Source: STC-54 sp964504665 (GTDB lineage: Bacteria; Patescibacteriota; Microgenomatia; Daviesbacterales; UBA10151). From it: 20,690 bases of DNA. The stretch spans positions 1-20,690 of the forward strand of contig CAZDEH010000015.1 of NCBI GenBank assembly GCA_964504665.1, read 5' to 3'. Each line of letters begins with the position of its first letter. Positions within the stretch are counted from its first letter, which is position 1. Made by a program: the position numbers and the translations under genes. The notes under the pieces were generated by a model. It was not told where the DNA came from. It did no database searches and saw nothing but the letters and a program-made list of their open reading frames with translations. Of the stretch, positions 1 through 6,326 are shown one piece after another.

Positions 1-39
1 TCTCAATTGATATAGTTTTGAGAAATCTAAACTGATACA
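1..39 (+). repeat. IS left end: two iterons 25 bp apart
   Basis: TCTCAATTGATATA (1-14) and TCTAAACTGATACA (26-39) are imperfect direct repeats with a 25-bp period. The outer copy is truncated by the window start. They match, inverted, the repeats at the right end and are probably transposase binding sites. Confidence 0.65.
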
Positions 40-62
40 ACTGAAGGTGGGCAGTGATACCT

Positions 63-1151
63 TCATACCTTCAGTCTGAATCTGTAGATAATCTTTCCCA
101 TAGATTCTAAAGATACTTTATCTCTCCTCAAATGAAGCCAGATCCTGCACTTAATATACCCATGAGGGATTTTATACTTTATCCCAAACAGGGATATGGT
201 AGAATCTGTGTAGACATACCTTCTCAAGGTAATGGTCAAAAGTTCTTGGAGCTCCTGCTTGGGTTTAATAGTTTCTGATGGTTGGTAAACTGAGGCAGGA
301 GTTCTTTTATGCATACCTAAACCATCTGATTTAAACTCCTCATTAAACTTAATCTGCCAGGCAAAGAAGAGTTTATTAAGTTCCTCAAAAGACCTGACCT
401 TTAAGTTCTCCCTGACAAAATCTCTTTGCACAAATCTCCAAAATCTTTCTATTTTACCTTTAGTTCTGGCCTTATGAGCAAAGATTAATTTAACTCCTAA
501 GGTTTGAGCATAGTACTGGTAAGTAGCCTGACCTTTAGGATTAGTTGATCTGTATTGAGATCCTTTATCAGAAAGCATAGCTTTGGGTAGACCCCACCTA
601 AACAAACAGTGATACCAAACCCTAAAAACATTAATTTGAGTTTGTCTGGAAAACCATTTAGCTCCTAAAATAAATCTGGAACAATCATCAATGTTGGCAA
701 TTAAATATGCATCTCCCAGGTATGGAAAATGCATTTTACCCTGGATATCTGCTTGCCAAAGATCATTAGGCTCTTTAGCTACAAACCTGACTATTGGTTT
801 TAATCTTTCTACATTAGCTTCATTTAAGCCATTCTCTAACCAAATTTGCTGTACCCTTCTTATACTAACTTTCTGGATATTAGTTATCTCTAAGACTTTC
901 CTGGCTGATCTCCAGGAACCTTGTTTTTTCTTCTGAATAACCTCCAAAAGTTGTTTATTTGTGAGTTTGTAGTTGTTGCTTTGTCTGCCATCTATGAGGG
1001 CTTCAAGACCATTTCTTGTCACTTTATTTATGTAACGGCAAATAGTTAACCTTTTGCACCCAAGTAGATCTGTAGCCTCTTTAGTATTTATTTTACCTTT
1101 TAGAAGCTTAGCAATTGTCTGCTGTTTAAAATCTAAACTTTGTTTTATCAA
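63..1151 (-). CDS. DDE transposase, IS481-like integrase core
   Basis: This protein of about 362 residues cuts and rejoins the ends of the surrounding element. Counting from an upstream GTG at 1160, the N-terminal helix-turn-helix covers about residues 15-60 (TKEATDLLG...TICRYINK). The rve-type integrase core covers about 130-260. The catalytic triad reads D138 (LWQAD), D198 (LSDKGSQY) and E238 (TKGKIERFWR). The frame can open at GTG 1158-1160, but that codon forms part of a GGGAGGTG Shine-Dalgarno sequence. TTG at 1149-1151, 6 nt downstream of it, is the better start and is used here. This strong ribosome binding site contrasts with most neighbouring genes, which have none, and fits an imported element. 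The gene looks intact. Family assignment is firm to DDE/IS481-like, not to a named IS. Confidence 0.85.
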   Translation of the reverse strand: MIKQSLDFKQQTIAKLLKGKINTKEATDLLGCKRLTICRYINKVTRNGLEALIDGRQSNNYKLTNKQLLEVIQKKKQGSWRSARKVLEITNIQKVSIRRVQQIWLENGLNEANVERLKPIVRFVAKEPNDLWQADIQGKMHFPYLGDAYLIANIDDCSRFILGAKWFSRQTQINVFRVWYHCLFRWGLPKAMLSDKGSQYRSTNPKGQATYQYYAQTLGVKLIFAHKARTKGKIERFWRFVQRDFVRENLKVRSFEELNKLFFAWQIKFNEEFKSDGLGMHKRTPASVYQPSETIKPKQELQELLTITLRRYVYTDSTISLFGIKYKIPHGYIKCRIWLHLRRDKVSLESMGKIIYRFRLKV

Positions 1152-1181
1152 TTTTTTCACCTCCCAACTTTATGAGGTGAG

Positions 1182-1225
1182 TGTATCAATTCAGATTTCG
1201 TTTATGTGTATCTTTTCAGATTTCG
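1182..1225 (-). repeat. IS right end: two iterons 25 bp apart
   Basis: TGTATCAATTCAGATTTCG (1182-1200) and TGTATCTTTTCAGATTTCG (1207-1225) are direct repeats with a 25-bp offset. They are inverted relative to the left end and probably bind the transposase. They lie directly upstream of the transposase gene, so the same binding could also repress it (inference). Confidence 0.7.
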
Positions 1226-1246
1226 TGTAACAAATAATATGAATAT

Positions 1247-1275
1247 TTGACAAAAAAAAATAGGTGTGATAGAGT
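1247..1275 (+). promoter_or_regulatory. Probable promoter just outside the IS
   Basis: A consensus TTGACA (1247-1252) is followed after 17 bp by TAGAGT (1270-1275). The predicted RNA start near 1282 precedes the ATG at 1291. The -10 box is weak (4 of 6). The promoter lies immediately outside the predicted IS tip. Confidence 0.45.
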
Positions 1276-1290
1276 AAAGAAGAGAATACA

Positions 1291-1884
1291 ATGAGAATAT
1301 TTAAGATCGGTTTCGTATTGATGTTAAGTTTTCTAATGTTTTTAGGAATGATTACCTCTAGTTTTGGTTTTTTCCCGGCTCCTATAGGTCCGAAAGCTCC
1401 GGATTATCCTTCTTACTCAAGTTCAAGTATCACATTACCAAATTCAACAAGTGGTTCTTCTCAGACGAGTTCTTCTTATGATAATGAGATTACCCAATAC
1501 AGATTAGATACGAAGAAATACCGGGAAGAACAGAAAACCTTCACCCAGAATAAAGTCATTCCGTATGCGAGAAATATGTTTGTTGGGTGGGTAATTGTTT
1601 TAATAATTATTGGGATTATTGGTATTATATTGGCTAAAGCCCTCTCAGAGCTAGTTAGTGGAGCCTATATTTTTACTGGAGTATGGGCAGCAATATTTGG
1701 CCCTTTAGGGGGAGTACTTTGGTTTGCTAATTCATTAATTTCCGGTTTTGCAGGAAAAGCTGAGGCTTCATTTTCAGTAGAACCTATTTTTCAGGCTGTT
1801 GGTTTCACATCGATAGTAGGAGTAATTATTCTAACTTTTTTAGGGATTTTACTCTTTCCAAAAGAAAAAAATGTTACCATTTGA
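1291..1884 (+). CDS. Unknown exported/membrane protein
   Basis: No family is recognised in this 197-residue protein. Residues 1-26 form a signal peptide or first membrane helix (MRIFKIGFVLMLSFLMFLGM). A Pro/Ser/Thr-rich low-complexity stretch follows (about 28-63), then a charged segment (65-90, LDTKKYREEQK). Three hydrophobic segments lie at about 97-117, 125-150 and 166-190, the middle one rich in Gly, Ala and Trp. A basic tail ends the protein. This suggests a small polytopic membrane protein with an exposed linker. Its stop codon directly abuts the stop of the convergent methyltransferase gene, leaving no room for a terminator. It has its own promoter next to the IS. It may be lineage-specific. 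Confidence 0.6.
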   Translation: MRIFKIGFVLMLSFLMFLGMITSSFGFFPAPIGPKAPDYPSYSSSSITLPNSTSGSSQTSSSYDNEITQYRLDTKKYREEQKTFTQNKVIPYARNMFVGWVIVLIIIGIIGIILAKALSELVSGAYIFTGVWAAIFGPLGGVLWFANSLISGFAGKAEASFSVEPIFQAVGFTSIVGVIILTFLGILLFPKEKNVTI

Positions 1885-2391
1885 TTATAATCGGTAAAAG
1901 CTAAAATTTCCTGATTTTTTAAACGGTTTAAGATTAGTAAAATGATAAGTTTGGGTAATTATTATTGTCCCCCTTTTTACTTCTATGGGAAGTTTTTGTT
2001 CTAACTTTTTTATACCCTTGGGAAGAAGGTAAATGTAGATAATATCAGCGTCCTTATAGTTTTTCTTAAAAATATCACCATGAAAAAAATGGGCATTTGG
2101 CAGATGAAATTTTACTGCCTGATAGATTGAATACCAAACCCGGAGCCAAGACTGTTCTATTCCAATTGAGTCAGCCCCCATTTGAGCTGCTTCGTAAATG
2201 ACCCTACCGTCTCCGGATCCGAGTTCATAAAATTTTTTATTTTTATTAACACCAGCTGATTTTAAGATCTTTTTGATTAACTCCATTTTTGTGGGGACAT
2301 AGGGAGCATCAGCTCCGGCCAACCAGGAAAGGGCGATGGTACAAAGCGGGAAAAAGAATAGACTAAAAATTAGAATATCGGATGTAGACAT
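1885..2391 (-). CDS. Membrane-anchored FAM173/ATPSc-KMT-like methyltransferase
   Basis: This 168-residue class I SAM-dependent methyltransferase carries an N-terminal membrane helix (about 5-25). A PYVPT segment follows (about 30-34), then SAM motif I YELGSGDGRVI (about 55-65), an acidic GIEQ motif (about 77-80), HGDIF (about 104-108), and YIYLLP followed by LEQKLPIE. Membrane anchor, PxxPT, GSGDGR and a Leu-x2-KL-x2-E element in this order are the layout of the FAM173 family. In animals that family trimethylates lysines, including on the ATP synthase c subunit. The bacterial substrate is unknown; an envelope or membrane protein lysine is a guess. It lies downstream of the FemAB-like gene, whose stop overlaps this start as TAATG, so translational coupling is likely. 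No Shine-Dalgarno sequence is seen. Confidence 0.75.
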   Translation of the reverse strand: MSTSDILIFSLFFFPLCTIALSWLAGADAPYVPTKMELIKKILKSAGVNKNKKFYELGSGDGRVIYEAAQMGADSIGIEQSWLRVWYSIYQAVKFHLPNAHFFHGDIFKKNYKDADIIYIYLLPKGIKKLEQKLPIEVKRGTIIITQTYHFTNLKPFKKSGNFSFYRL

Positions 2392-3428
2392 TAGTGTGGT
2401 TTGATTAACTTTAACAAAAAGACTTTTAAAGGTAACATTTTATCAACAAAAGTAAAGGTCCAAAAAATAAAAGGATTAGAAACTAAATCATAAGTATCTA
2501 GATATTCTACTAATCTGGCCCCAGTACCTTGTTTAAACCGCGTAAATCCTTTATACGGATCAGATTTTGGTGCATTTGGCGCAGCAGCTCCCCAAAGATC
2601 AAAATATTTAAGATTTAATTTCTTACCAATTTTAATTGCTTCCCAAGCAGTTTTATTTGTGGCCATCACGTTTTTATATTCAGCCGATGAACCACCGTAA
2701 GGATAGTAAAGATTGTTATGAAAATTAATTAACATCCAAGCATTTAAAGGAACTGGGTTTTTAGAGTGTAAAGGAGTATAAAAAGCAATGGCTAGTCTAG
2801 CCAGTCCTGCTTCTTTTAAAATTTTCCAGATTTCAGTATGGTAATGAATATCATGGCCAAAATAATTTTGTCTTTGGCAGGTCTCAAAAAAAAGTTTTAA
2901 GTATATGTTGAAAGCTTCATCATCGGTTCTTTCTTGAACATAAACATTATGTTTTTCCGCAACCTTAATATTGTATCTAAATTTTGGGTGCATGTTATTT
3001 AACAGTTTTTCTTCTGGTAAAGATAAATCAATGACGTAGTTATATTTGGTAAAATGTGGTTTGGGTGATTTTTTAAATCTTGTATCCACTATTATCTGGT
3101 GACTTACAACTAACGATTCCTCAATATTTGGTTCAACTTTAATAAAAGCACAGTGTTGCTCTTTACCAATTTGCTGCAAAGCCTCTGCTAACTCTGAGTC
3201 AGGAAACGGACCTTTAGCTAAATACCCCACAAAATATTTGGTGTAAGGGATGGGGTGGAAAGAAAGATGAAAAGCGTTTTTTAATTTATTATTTTGATAA
3301 ATACCATAACGGATAAGTTTTGTCCCGAGTTTTTTTCGAAATTCTCCCCACTCCCATGATTGAACTATATGGGTAACTAAACTGTTATATTCGTCTTTTT
3401 GACTATCTGCAATCTGCCTTAGGTCCAT
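2391..3428 (-). CDS. FemAB-family peptidoglycan bridge aminoacyltransferase
   Basis: This GNAT-fold enzyme of the FemA/B/X type adds amino acids from aminoacyl-tRNA to the lipid II stem peptide. About 345 residues from the chosen start include the family motif KFRYNIKVAEKHNVYV (about 149-164) and a C-terminal block with LYYPYGGSSAEYKN (about 240-253), LKYFDLWGAA and GFTRFKQGTG. It carries no seryl-tRNA-synthetase-like coiled-coil insert, so it is closer to the short FemX-like forms. The frame is open to an ATG at 3494. A TGTCAT/ATTATA promoter on this strand (3435-3463) lies inside that extension, with TATAAT ending 6 nt before the ATG at 3426-3428. That ATG is therefore chosen, and the mRNA is probably leaderless. 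It forms an operon with the methyltransferase, whose start overlaps its stop. Confidence 0.85.
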   Translation of the reverse strand: MDLRQIADSQKDEYNSLVTHIVQSWEWGEFRKKLGTKLIRYGIYQNNKLKNAFHLSFHPIPYTKYFVGYLAKGPFPDSELAEALQQIGKEQHCAFIKVEPNIEESLVVSHQIIVDTRFKKSPKPHFTKYNYVIDLSLPEEKLLNNMHPKFRYNIKVAEKHNVYVQERTDDEAFNIYLKLFFETCQRQNYFGHDIHYHTEIWKILKEAGLARLAIAFYTPLHSKNPVPLNAWMLINFHNNLYYPYGGSSAEYKNVMATNKTAWEAIKIGKKLNLKYFDLWGAAAPNAPKSDPYKGFTRFKQGTGARLVEYLDTYDLVSNPFIFWTFTFVDKMLPLKVFLLKLIKPH

Positions 3429-3434
3429 CTTCAT

Positions 3435-3463
3435 ATTATATGTGTAACCGAAGGATTTGTCAT
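3435..3463 (-). promoter_or_regulatory. Promoter of the FemAB gene, back to back with the next
   Basis: On the minus strand ATGACA (3463-3458), a 17-bp spacer and a perfect TATAAT (3440-3435) are followed after 6 nt by ATG (3428). The RNA would begin at or next to the start codon. The -35 overlaps that of the plus-strand promoter. Confidence 0.7.
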
Positions 3464-3485
3464 AAAAGAAAGAAGGTGTTATTAT
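3457..3485 (+). promoter_or_regulatory. Promoter of the anchored protein gene at 3507
   Basis: TTGTCA (3457-3462), a 17-bp spacer and TATTAT (3480-3485) predict an RNA start near 3492. That leaves about 15 nt of leader containing an AGAGG ribosome binding site (3499-3503). Confidence 0.65.
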
Positions 3486-3506
3486 ATGGACCATTAATAG
3501 AGGTAA

Positions 3507-4115
3507 ATGGAAATCACAACTAAAACAATTATTTTTGCTGTAGTATCAATTCTCTTAATAGCAGCTATTTTGGGTGGAATCTTCTATCTATTAAAAAATG
3601 CTAAACAACTTAATATAGGTAAAGATATTGGTTCACTTTCAAAGTTACAAATTATTTCATCCAGTCCCACACCAACAATCAGTTCTCTCCCGCAAAATTT
3701 AGATCAGCAGTCAGTTGTTTCCTCGGAAGACACTAAATCCTATCAAGGTCGGAATTTTGTTTTTCACTATCCCAAAAATTGGGGAATTGTAACATGTAAC
3801 GATACTCAAAATATCGAATTTGACCCATATAATAAAAATGATTTAAAAAATTTCGCCTGTGATGTTGCTATTAAACCGATTACCATTATTGTTGGTAAAG
3901 AACCTTTTGTTTGCCCAGGGGAAAACCTAAAAATAGGTAACAGTAATGTAGTTGTATCAAAAACAGAAACAGCTAACTGGGTAAAAAACCGCTGGTGTGT
4001 AAACAAAGATGGAGTAAACTTGGATATTACCAACAGAGTAGCCCCCACTGGTCTTCAAGGTACTGGTAAAGATGACTTTTCAAAACAGATTGAGCAGATC
4101 ATTAATAGTTTATAA
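3507..4115 (+). CDS. Membrane-anchored extracytoplasmic protein, PsbP-like fold suspected
   Basis: This 202-residue protein has one N-terminal membrane helix (about 8-29). A Ser/Thr/Pro-rich linker (about 50-75) is followed by an exported domain (about 77-200). The domain opens with YQGRNFVFHYPKNW, an element seen at the start of PsbP/DUF1795-like domains in many small anchored proteins. Four cysteines (97, 118, 136, 164) lie in the exported part and could form two disulfides. The function is unknown. It is transcribed divergently from the FemAB gene out of a shared -35 region, so the two may be co-controlled (inference). An AGAGG ribosome binding site lies a few bases before the ATG, unlike most genes here. 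The PsbP-like assignment is tentative. Confidence 0.6.
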   Translation: MEITTKTIIFAVVSILLIAAILGGIFYLLKNAKQLNIGKDIGSLSKLQIISSSPTPTISSLPQNLDQQSVVSSEDTKSYQGRNFVFHYPKNWGIVTCNDTQNIEFDPYNKNDLKNFACDVAIKPITIIVGKEPFVCPGENLKIGNSNVVVSKTETANWVKNRWCVNKDGVNLDITNRVAPTGLQGTGKDDFSKQIEQIINSL

Positions 4116-4148
4116 GTAATTGGGTTTAGGTAGCATTTACCTGCCTTG

Positions 4149-4157
4149 TGTTAATAT
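4149..4157 (+). promoter_or_regulatory. Extended -10 promoter of the GrpB gene
   Basis: TG-T-TAATAT (4149-4157) is an extended -10 box with no clear -35. The predicted RNA start near 4164 lies 5 nt before the ATG at 4169 and downstream of a GTG at 4148. It therefore supports the ATG. Confidence 0.4.
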
Positions 4158-4168
4158 TAGAGAAAACA

Positions 4169-4693
4169 ATGTTGAGTAAAGTACAGCAGGAGTGGTTACA
4201 ACATTTATCTGATATTAAACCTGTAAAAGTTGTTCTCTATAATCCCAAGTCAAAAGATATTTTTATATCCCAAAAAGCACAATTAAAGACTCTTTTAGGA
4301 GGGGAATTTGAAATTGTCCATATGGGTGCTACTGCTTTAGGTATTTCAGGTAAAGGCGATGTGGATATCTATATCCCAGTGGAAGAAGCACAGTTTGATA
4401 GCACCATGATAAAATTACAAACTGTTTTGGGGTATCCTGGTAGCCATTATCATCTGGAGAGAGTGAGATGGAATCTAGTAGTTGATAATATTGAGGTAGA
4501 AATATTATTAATGAATAAGAAAAATGAAACCTGGGTAAAGATGGTTGCTTTTGAAACGTACCTTAGAACCCATCCGGAAGCTTTAAATAGCTATCAGAAA
4601 TTAAAAGAGGAAGCTGAAGGTCAAAGTACTAGGGAATATTACCGTAGAAAACTTATATTTATGAACGAAGTTTTAGAAAAAGTTAAAGCTTAA
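4169..4693 (+). CDS. GrpB-family (UPF0157) nucleotidyltransferase-like protein
   Basis: This protein of about 174 residues is related to the GrpB/UPF0157 family, which has a nucleotidyltransferase fold. The signature HMGATALGISGKGDVDIYI (about 51-69) gives the conserved G-x-T...K-x-D-x-D pattern with acidic residues D64 and D66. The C-terminal AFETYLRTHPEALNSYQKLKEE matches the family's typical R/TYLR-x-HP-x2-Y-x2-LK element. The biochemical role of the family is poorly known; in some genomes the domain is fused to CoaE. The frame is open upstream to GTG 4148, but the ATG at 4169 fits the promoter better. Its TAA stop overlaps the stop of the convergent SurA-like gene within the palindrome TTAA (4690-4693). 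Confidence 0.8.
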   Translation: MLSKVQQEWLQHLSDIKPVKVVLYNPKSKDIFISQKAQLKTLLGGEFEIVHMGATALGISGKGDVDIYIPVEEAQFDSTMIKLQTVLGYPGSHYHLERVRWNLVVDNIEVEILLMNKKNETWVKMVAFETYLRTHPEALNSYQKLKEEAEGQSTREYYRRKLIFMNEVLEKVKA

Positions 4694-5397
4694 AAAATTT
4701 GGATGTTGGCTGCTTTTTTAATTTCCTGGAATTTTTGGCTATAAACTTGATTTAGTTTCTGCGACGTTAAGATATCAGTTGCTTCTTTGGTTAACTCTGC
4801 CGGAGTAGAAGACTGCATCTGTTCTTTATTTTGTTCTATGAATTTGGTAACTTCATCGGCAGAAACTGATGCCTCGTTTGCGTACATCTTCTCTAAAGAT
4901 AAAGTTATTTTTATTTGGTCTCTAACCCCTGTTCTGGTTTGGCCTTGTTGAGTCAAAAGTGAGTCGAAAGCGCTGGCTCCGCCTACTTGTTTCTCTATCT
5001 CTAAAATCTTTGTATCGATATCTGCCGCACTAATTTTTATACCTTTTTTGCCAGCTTCGCTTAAAATAAGTTTTTCGTTAATCATCTGGTCGATCATTTG
5101 TTTACGGAATTGACTATCTTCTCGGCTTAAAACTTCAAAATTCGAAATAGGAGAGTTATTTACAGTTGCAGCAATAAACCAGCTTTTTTTATAGGAAATA
5201 AGTAAGGCTAATACAATAATTATAACTGCTAAATAAACAAACTTGTTGCCTTTTAAGCGATTCAATTGTGATAAAGGATTCATGGAAACCGAACTTGCAA
5301 CAGAATATTCATTTAGATCTTCTGTCTCCTCAACAACTGGTTTGGTTCTAACTGTTTTTGGTTTTTGAGCTTTACTCTTGGCTTTTATTGTTGGCAT
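4690..5397 (-). CDS. Membrane-anchored SurA-N-like protein lacking a PPIase domain
   Basis: This 235-residue protein has a basic cytoplasmic tail (1-22), an acidic stretch, one membrane helix (about 53-69) and an exported helical domain. The domain contains TVNNSPISNFEVL, then RKQMIDQMINEKLILSEAGKKGIKIS and DIDTKILEIEKQVGG. This is the order seen in the N-terminal chaperone domain of SurA/PrsA/PpiD foldases. The C-terminal helices resemble the strand-swapped part of the same domain. The parvulin PPIase domain expected between them is missing, so it probably binds unfolded exported proteins without isomerase activity. A TTGTCA/TACTAT promoter ends 7 nt before the ATG, which suggests a leaderless mRNA. 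It is divergent from the mntA-hepT pair. Confidence 0.75.
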   Translation of the reverse strand: MPTIKAKSKAQKPKTVRTKPVVEETEDLNEYSVASSVSMNPLSQLNRLKGNKFVYLAVIIIVLALLISYKKSWFIAATVNNSPISNFEVLSREDSQFRKQMIDQMINEKLILSEAGKKGIKISAADIDTKILEIEKQVGGASAFDSLLTQQGQTRTGVRDQIKITLSLEKMYANEASVSADEVTKFIEQNKEQMQSSTPAELTKEATDILTSQKLNQVYSQKFQEIKKAANIQIF

Positions 5398-5404
5398 ACT
5401 GCCG

Positions 5405-5434
5405 ATAGTAACAAATAAACTTATGTTTTGACAA
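5405..5434 (-). promoter_or_regulatory. Promoter of the SurA-like gene
   Basis: TTGTCA (5434-5429), an 18-bp spacer and TACTAT (5410-5405) on the minus strand are followed after 7 nt by the ATG at 5397. The -35 is the reverse side of the plus-strand TTGACA at 5428-5433. Confidence 0.6.
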
Positions 5435-5455
5435 GGGGGTAAATTAGTCTATACA
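5428..5455 (+). promoter_or_regulatory. Upstream promoter of mntA-hepT
   Basis: Consensus TTGACA (5428-5433), a 16-bp spacer and TATACA (5450-5455) give a predicted RNA start near 5462, about 35 nt before the mntA ATG. Confidence 0.5.
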
Positions 5456-5478
5456 CAAAATGTTCTAAACTTAAAAAA

Positions 5479-5487
5479 TGGTATAAT
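5479..5487 (+). promoter_or_regulatory. Proximal extended -10 promoter of mntA-hepT
   Basis: TGGTATAAT (5479-5487) is a perfect extended -10 element. Nine bases separate it from the ATG, so RNA from here would have almost no leader. It lacks a recognisable -35. Confidence 0.6.
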
Positions 5488-5496
5488 ATTTCTAAG

Positions 5497-5904
5497 ATGA
5501 TAGATGAAAAATTGATTTCAGATATAAAGCAATCTTTGTCTAAAGAACCTAAAATAAAAATGGCCTATATTTTAGGTTCTGTTGTTAGCGGAAGAGTAAA
5601 AGCTGACAGTGATTTTGATCTGGCTGTGGCAGTAGATGATACAGCTAAAATAAATAAGACCCAAATCTATCAATTAATTTCTAATTTAAAATTTCCTAAA
5701 GATTTAGATTTGTCTGTTGTTGATAAAAATTCTTCCCCTTTGTTCATATTTCAAATTACTAGTACCGGCAAATGTGTTTATCAAAAATCTAATGTTGAGA
5801 GAATTAATTTTGAAAGCTTTGCTATGAAAAATTATTATGACACTGCTCACTTGAGAAATATTTATTCCTCTTATTTAAAAGAAAGGTTTTTTTATGCCCA
5901 TTAA
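5497..5904 (+). CDS. mntA: MntA-like nucleotidyltransferase antitoxin (MNT domain)
   Basis: This 135-residue minimal nucleotidyltransferase has the exact GS-x10-D-x-D signature of MntA: G27-S28, D39 and D41 within LGSVVSGRVKADSDFDLAV. A third acidic candidate is D71 (DLDLSVV). In characterised MntA/HepT pairs this enzyme AMPylates a tyrosine in the HEPN toxin and so silences its ribonuclease. The partner follows directly and overlaps by 11 nt (ATGCCCATTAA), so the two are translationally coupled, antitoxin first. No Shine-Dalgarno sequence precedes the ATG. A perfect TGnTATAAT box lies 9 nt upstream, and a second consensus promoter lies further up. All catalytic residues appear intact. The pair reading is strong from family logic; activity is untested. 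Confidence 0.85.
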   Translation: MIDEKLISDIKQSLSKEPKIKMAYILGSVVSGRVKADSDFDLAVAVDDTAKINKTQIYQLISNLKFPKDLDLSVVDKNSSPLFIFQITSTGKCVYQKSNVERINFESFAMKNYYDTAHLRNIYSSYLKERFFYAH

Positions 5905-6316
5905 CAAAGACCTGGTTTCTAAAAAGCTGGATTTTTTAAACAATTACCTTCATAAAATAGAAAGTATGGATTTTAGTGAAGAAGCTTTTGTGGAAGATGC
6001 TGATATTCACGATCTGATAGTTTTTCGTCTGCAACAGGCAGTAGAAACCTGTATTGATATTGCTGCCCATATCATTGCTGGGCTGGAGGCGCCACAGAAA
6101 GAAACAGCAAAAGATGCATTTATTTTCTTGGGTGAAAAGGAAATTATAGATAATAATTTAGCAAAAAAAATGGGTCAGGCAGCAGATTTTAGAAACAGGG
6201 CAGTTCATGGCTACAATAATTTTGATTATAAATTGCTTTTTAAGGATTATAAAGAAGATCTACAAGATCTTCGTCAATTTGGGGCGGAAATTGTTACATA
6301 CTTGGAAAGTATTTAA
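5894..6316 (+). CDS. hepT: HepT-like HEPN ribonuclease toxin
   Basis: This 140-residue all-helical HEPN protein has the active-site motif R-x4-H-x-Y read as R100-NRAV-H105-G-Y107. Tyr107 is the residue expected to be AMPylated by MntA. Upstream helices (DIHDLIVFRLQQAVETCIDIAAHII, about 37-61) fit the HEPN dimer core. HepT toxins cleave RNA, in studied cases near tRNA 3' ends, and arrest growth when freed. Start: the ATG at 5894 follows GAAAGG (5881-5886) by 7 nt and overlaps the mntA end. A decayed cysteine-rich reading frame follows 10 nt after its stop. Confidence 0.85.
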   Translation: MPINKDLVSKKLDFLNNYLHKIESMDFSEEAFVEDADIHDLIVFRLQQAVETCIDIAAHIIAGLEAPQKETAKDAFIFLGEKEIIDNNLAKKMGQAADFRNRAVHGYNNFDYKLLFKDYKEDLQDLRQFGAEIVTYLESI

Positions 6317-6326
6317 CAATTAAATC

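Larger units (their letters stand above)
1..1232 (-). mobile_element. IS481-like insertion sequence, left tip cut by window edge
   Basis: A single DDE transposase gene on the minus strand is flanked by related terminal sequences in opposite orientation. The motif GAAATCTnAAnTGATACA occurs at 22-39 on the plus strand, and inverted at 1182-1200 and 1207-1225. A partial further copy starts at base 1. At each end the two copies are 25 bp apart. The right tip probably lies at 1232: read inward on the minus strand it starts TGTTACACGAAATC, and TGT ends are usual for IS481-type elements. By symmetry the left tip should lie about 10 bp before the window, so target-site duplication cannot be checked. 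No second ORF (IstB-like ATPase) is present, which argues against IS21. Confidence 0.75.

Noticed and set aside
691..936. Plus-strand open frame of 81 codons antisense to the transposase
   Set aside because: It is a shadow of the transposase frame, with no ribosome binding site and no protein-like features.
3429..3494. Longer FemAB protein starting at ATG 3494
   Set aside because: The extra residues are unlike the family, no ribosome binding site precedes that ATG, and a strong promoter for the gene lies inside the extension.
4128..4142. AGGTA-GCATT-TACCT hairpin after the anchored protein gene
   Set aside because: A 5-bp stem without a T tract is too weak to call a terminator.
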